Shown: positions 6,195 to 8,484 of the stretch, in pieces
Position numbering within the stretch: position 1 is the stretch's first letter
Layout: every line of letters starts with the position of its first letter
From: DATAEK01 sp036258055
GTDB taxonomy: Bacteria; Acidobacteriota; Vicinamibacteria; Vicinamibacterales; 2-12-FULL-66-21
DNA: 8,484 nucleotides
Reading direction: 5' to 3'
NCBI GenBank assembly: GCA_036258055.1
Contig: DATAEK010000110.1
Coordinates: 1-8,484, forward strand
Notes under the pieces: model-generated
What the model saw: only the letters and a program-made list of their open reading frames with translations
Database searches by the model: none
What the model was told of the DNA's origin: nothing
Program-made: the position numbers and the translations under genes

Positions 6195-7163
6195 CTACCT
6201 CCGCGCGTGCTGCCTCCTGATTTCCTTCACCCCCTGACCAAGCTGACGCCGGAGCAGCGTTCGCAACGTCGCACCGTCACTGTATCCGACGCGGGCCGCG
6301 ACTTCTTCGACGCTCGCGCTGCCTGTTTTCAGGAGGTGCACGGCCCGTTCGACACGCAAGCTCTGAAAGTAGGCCAGCGGCGATTTCCCCAGCACGCGCT
6401 GCATGCGGCGCGCAAGCGTTCGCTTGCTCGATCCCACCGCCCTCGCGGCGTCATCCAGTGAAAACCCCTGCTTCAGCCTCGCCCGTGCCCACCCTTCGAA
6501 GCGCTGCACGATCGGATCGGCGTGGATCAGATGGTCGGTCAGCGCGTACACCGACTGCGACGGCCTCGCGTCGACGATCAGGTATCTCGCGGTCAGGGCC
6601 GCGAGCTGCGGACTGACCGATCTGACGAGCCACAGCGCGAGGTCCATGTGGCTCAGCGCCGCCCCGGCGGTCACGACGCGTCCCGATTTCACGATCATGC
6701 TCGACTCGTCGAGCAGGACCTCTGGATACCGCTTCCGAAAAAGCGGCGCCAGCCACCACGTCGTGGTGGCCCGCTGATGGTCGAGCAGGCCTGACTCGGC
6801 CATCACGAACGTGCCGATGCAGGCCGCGGCCATCGTCGCGCCGCGCCGAGCCCACTGCCGAAGCGCCGCTGCTGCATCCTGAACATCCCGCCTCGCAAGA
6901 GCGGCCTCGAGCGGATCGGGCATCTTGAACCCGATGGCCGGAACGACGACGCAATCGGGCACCCATCCGTCAGCCGCGCGAACAGGAACGCTGAGCCCCT
7001 GCGCCGTCCTGACGGCCTTACGCACTCCGACAATCCTCACCTCGAATCGCGGTACGGTGAGCCCCGAGAGCGCGCTCAGCTCATTGGCCGTCTGGAAGGC
7101 ATCGAGGATGGCCGACAAACCCAGGTCGAAGACGCCGTCGACCGCCAGGACGCTGATGCGCAT
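6195..7163 (-). CDS. GlxA family transcriptional regulator (DJ-1/PfpI-like domain plus AraC-type HTH)
   Basis: A 322-residue two-domain regulator. Residues 1 to about 185 form a class I glutamine-amidotransferase-like (DJ-1/PfpI) sensor domain: MRISVLAVDGVFDLGLSAILDAF at the start, then GATMAAACIGTFVMAESGLLDHQRATTTWW (109-137), with Cys115 at the nucleophile-elbow position. His129 is conserved in AraC-type members but they are usually not enzymes. Residues about 215-322 are the DNA-binding domain: FSLDDAARAVGSSKRTLARRMQRVLGKSPLAYFQSLRVERAVHLL (234-278) and VEEVAARVGYSDGATLRTLLRRQLG (285-309). The usual S-x-x-x-F-x-R-x-F-K of the second helix is replaced by DGATLRTLLRRQL, as is common in GlxA members. 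The ATG at 7163 has no evident Shine-Dalgarno. It is divergent from the PLP enzyme at 97 bp, its most likely regulatory target. Confidence 0.93.
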   Translation of the reverse strand: MRISVLAVDGVFDLGLSAILDAFQTANELSALSGLTVPRFEVRIVGVRKAVRTAQGLSVPVRAADGWVPDCVVVPAIGFKMPDPLEAALARRDVQDAAAALRQWARRGATMAAACIGTFVMAESGLLDHQRATTTWWLAPLFRKRYPEVLLDESSMIVKSGRVVTAGAALSHMDLALWLVRSVSPQLAALTARYLIVDARPSQSVYALTDHLIHADPIVQRFEGWARARLKQGFSLDDAARAVGSSKRTLARRMQRVLGKSPLAYFQSLRVERAVHLLKTGSASVEEVAARVGYSDGATLRTLLRRQLGQGVKEIRRQHARR

Positions 7164-7260
7164 GGCAATTACGATATCAAATGAGGCGTTCTTGCCACTA
7201 GCCCGTGAGGGCCTGAGGGCCTACACTCGGCCAGGAGTTGGATCGGAGATTCGTCAGGGA
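7164..7260. promoter_or_regulatory. divergent intergenic region with a tandem 8-bp repeat
   Basis: This 97-bp stretch separates the GlxA-type regulator (minus) from the PLP enzyme (plus) and should hold both promoters. GAGGGCCT occurs twice in immediate tandem (7207-7214 and 7215-7222), directly before TACACT (7222-7227), a possible plus-strand -10. TTGCCA (7192-7197) is too far (24 nt) to be a normal -35. An AT-rich patch with the palindrome GATATC lies 10-20 nt before the regulator start. Operator function of the repeat is inferred from position only. Confidence 0.4.
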
Positions 7261-8202
7261 ATGGAAAGGCAGACCGGTATCATGAACGCACTCCTGCCCA
7301 GGGACATCCTGCACTGCATCGGCAACACGTCACTGCTGCCGTTGCGCCACGTCGTGCCAACGAACCGTGCCCGTATCCTGCTGAAGCTGGAAAGCCAGAA
7401 TCCGACTGGCAGCATGAAGGATCGGATGGCGCTGGCCATGATCGAGGCGGCGGAGTCGGATGGACGACTGGGGGCTGGCGGCTCTGTCGTTGAGTACACT
7501 GGCGGCAGCACCGGAGTGTCCGTATCGCTCGTCTGCGCGGTCAGAAGCCATCCACTGCACATCGTCACGTCGGACGCCTTCGCCCCGGAGAAACTCGATC
7601 ACATGAGGATGCTCGGGGCCAACCTCCATGTCGTGCGCAGCGAAGGTGGGCGCATGACGGAGAAGCTGACCCGCGACATGATTGAAGCCGCGCGCGTCAT
7701 CGCCGGGGAGAGCAAGAGCTTCTGGACCGACCAGCTGAACAACATCGACCAGCTTCCTGCGTATCACCAGATGGCGGAGGAGATCTGGACGCAGACCAGC
7801 GGCCGGATCGACGGCTTCGTCCAGAGCGTCGGGACTGCGGCGTCGTTGCGTGGGACGGCGGAAGGCCTACGCCGGCACAATGACCGGATCAGAATCGTGG
7901 CGGTGGAGCCAGCCGAGTCTCCGGTTCTCTCGGGAGGCAAACCGGGCGGTCACAAGATCGACGGGATCGGCGCTGGGTTCATCGTGCCGCTGTGGCGGAA
8001 GGACATCGTGGATCGGATCGAACGAGTGTCCACGGAGGAAGCCGTTGCGATGGCCATACGGCTCGCTCGCGGGGAGGGCGTTTTTGCCGGCACGTCCACC
8101 GGCGCCAACGTCATCGCCGCGTTGCGGCTCGCCGACGAGCTCGAACCGGACGCGACGGTGGTCACGGTCATGTGCGACACCGGCATGAAATACCTGAGAT
8201 AG
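7261..8202 (+). CDS. PLP-dependent cysteine synthase family protein
   Basis: A fold-type II PLP enzyme of 313 residues, related to O-acetylserine sulfhydrylase and cysteine desulfhydrases. Motifs in order: CIGNTSLLPLR (19-29), the PLP lysine in NPTGSMKDRMA (Lys53), the substrate loop VEYTGGSTGVS (77-87), FWTDQLNNIDQLPAYH (154-169, the conserved Q-x-x-N region), the phosphate-binding area SVGTAASLRG (189-198), KIDGIGAGF (232-240), FAGTSTGANV (275-284) and CDTGMKYL (305-312). The loop EYTGGSTG rather than EPTSGNTG places it in a side branch where the reaction (cysteine synthesis or desulfhydration) cannot be read from sequence. It ends a few residues after KYL, shorter than relatives I recall. 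ATG 7261 has AGGG almost adjacent; ATG 7282 (MNALLPRD) has AAGG about 12 nt upstream and is a fair alternative. The frame is open further upstream, but that part overlaps the regulator gene. Confidence 0.92.
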   Translation: MERQTGIMNALLPRDILHCIGNTSLLPLRHVVPTNRARILLKLESQNPTGSMKDRMALAMIEAAESDGRLGAGGSVVEYTGGSTGVSVSLVCAVRSHPLHIVTSDAFAPEKLDHMRMLGANLHVVRSEGGRMTEKLTRDMIEAARVIAGESKSFWTDQLNNIDQLPAYHQMAEEIWTQTSGRIDGFVQSVGTAASLRGTAEGLRRHNDRIRIVAVEPAESPVLSGGKPGGHKIDGIGAGFIVPLWRKDIVDRIERVSTEEAVAMAIRLARGEGVFAGTSTGANVIAALRLADELEPDATVVTVMCDTGMKYLR

Positions 8203-8217
8203 CATTCGTAGAACCGG

Positions 8218-8241
8218 CTGCAAGCGGCAACCGCGTTGCAG
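8218..8241 (+). terminator. stem-loop after the PLP enzyme gene, possible terminator without a T-tract
   Basis: CTGCAA (8218-8223) pairs with TTGCAG (8236-8241), and GCGG (8224-8227) with CCGC (8231-8234), leaving one bulged G (8235) and a 3-nt loop. The resulting stem of 10 bp begins 15 nt after the stop codon. No T-run follows, so it may be a weak terminator or an mRNA 3'-end stabiliser. Confidence 0.4.
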
Positions 8242-8296
8242 GGCTTCGAAGCATGGGCTCCATTGCGGAAGTAGAACCTCGACGGCGGACCAGAGC

Positions 8297-8302
8297 TAGA
8301 AT
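8297..8302 (+). promoter_or_regulatory. candidate -10 box upstream of the DinB-like gene
   Basis: TAGAAT lies 27 nt before the ATG at 8330 and differs from TATAAT at one position. No -35 of recognisable quality sits 16-18 nt upstream (TTGCGG is about 28 nt away). A short leader containing GAGGA would follow. Support is weak. Confidence 0.3.
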
Positions 8303-8329
8303 CACGAAGCGTGTGAGGACGAAGCCAAG

Positions 8330-8484
8330 ATGACAACCCGGATAGATCGCACGCGACGGACGTTCGTGATCGACGAAGCGGCCGCCATCCTGGCGCGAAC
8401 GCCCGCAACACTTGACGCCCTCCTGCGCGGCCTGCCCGATGGCTGGATCGCCGCGCACGAAGGAGGCAACACCTGGAGCCCCTT
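8330..8484 (+). CDS. DinB-like (DinB_2/YfiT superfamily) protein, N-terminal fragment
   Basis: The frame starts at ATG 8330, with GAGGA about 10 nt upstream, and runs off the right edge after 51 full codons. It reads MTTRIDRTRRTFVIDEAAA, then ILARTPATLDALLRGLPDGW (20-39) and a stretch ending GGNTWSP. The helix with TPATLDALLRGLP-x-x-W followed by TWSP matches the first helix and loop of DinB-like four-helix bundle proteins, where the W-S-P segment leads into the metal-binding helix with its first histidine (beyond the edge here). Members include thiol-dependent, metal-binding hydrolase- and transferase-like proteins; many are uncharacterised. It follows the PLP enzyme on the same strand at 127 nt, so it may or may not be cotranscribed. 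Confidence 0.8.
   Translation, partial: MTTRIDRTRRTFVIDEAAAILARTPATLDALLRGLPDGWIAAHEGGNTWSP

Noticed and set aside
6925..7260. N-terminal extension of the PLP enzyme from ATG 6925
   Set aside because: The extension runs through the divergent regulator's coding sequence and the intergenic region and shows no homology to cysteine-synthase N-termini, which begin shortly before the IGNT motif.

Overview
High-GC bacterial DNA with densely packed genes. Several features together suggest an Acidobacteriota lineage, possibly Vicinamibacteria: a sensor-type membrane protein with a PDZ domain, an ECF42-type sigma factor next to a DGPF/YCII gene, a DinB-like protein, and a cysteine-synthase-family enzyme with an EYTGGSTG motif. 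This assignment rests on gene content and general family knowledge. No rRNA or other marker gene is present to prove it. I see no mobile element, tRNA, rRNA or CRISPR array.

Layout from left to right. (1) Positions 1-1001, minus: the N-terminal part of a membrane protein with one TM segment, a PDZ domain and about six further TM segments, running off the left edge. (2) About 317 bases without a gene, holding a candidate promoter with an overlapping inverted repeat. (3) Positions 1319-3605, minus: a three-gene module read in the order dihydrofolate-reductase-family protein, YCII/DGPF-domain protein, ECF42-type sigma factor with a C-terminal DUF6596/TPR-like extension. A good match to the ECF42 promoter pattern (TGTCGA, 17-nt spacer, CGTA) lies just upstream, so the sigma factor probably drives its own operon. 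(4) Position 3780, plus, divergent from the module: an exported DUF411 protein, a putative copper-binding protein, whose Shine-Dalgarno lies inside a perfect 7-bp hairpin. (5) Positions 4330-6069, minus: a large MscS-family mechanosensitive channel, convergent with DUF411. (6) Positions 6195-7163, minus: a GlxA-type regulator (DJ-1/PfpI-like domain plus AraC HTH). (7) Position 7261, plus, divergent from the regulator: a PLP-dependent cysteine-synthase-family enzyme. (8) Position 8330, plus: the start of a DinB-like protein, cut by the right edge.

Two regulatory units can be argued from the sequence. One is the self-contained ECF42 module, which has no visible anti-sigma gene. The other is the divergent pair of GlxA-type regulator and PLP enzyme, which share a 97-bp region containing a tandem 8-bp repeat. 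The remaining genes look like ordinary chromosomal envelope, stress and metabolic functions. I found no convincing new defence or mobile system. The most interesting points are the candidate ECF42 autoregulatory promoter and the hairpin covering the DUF411 ribosome binding site.
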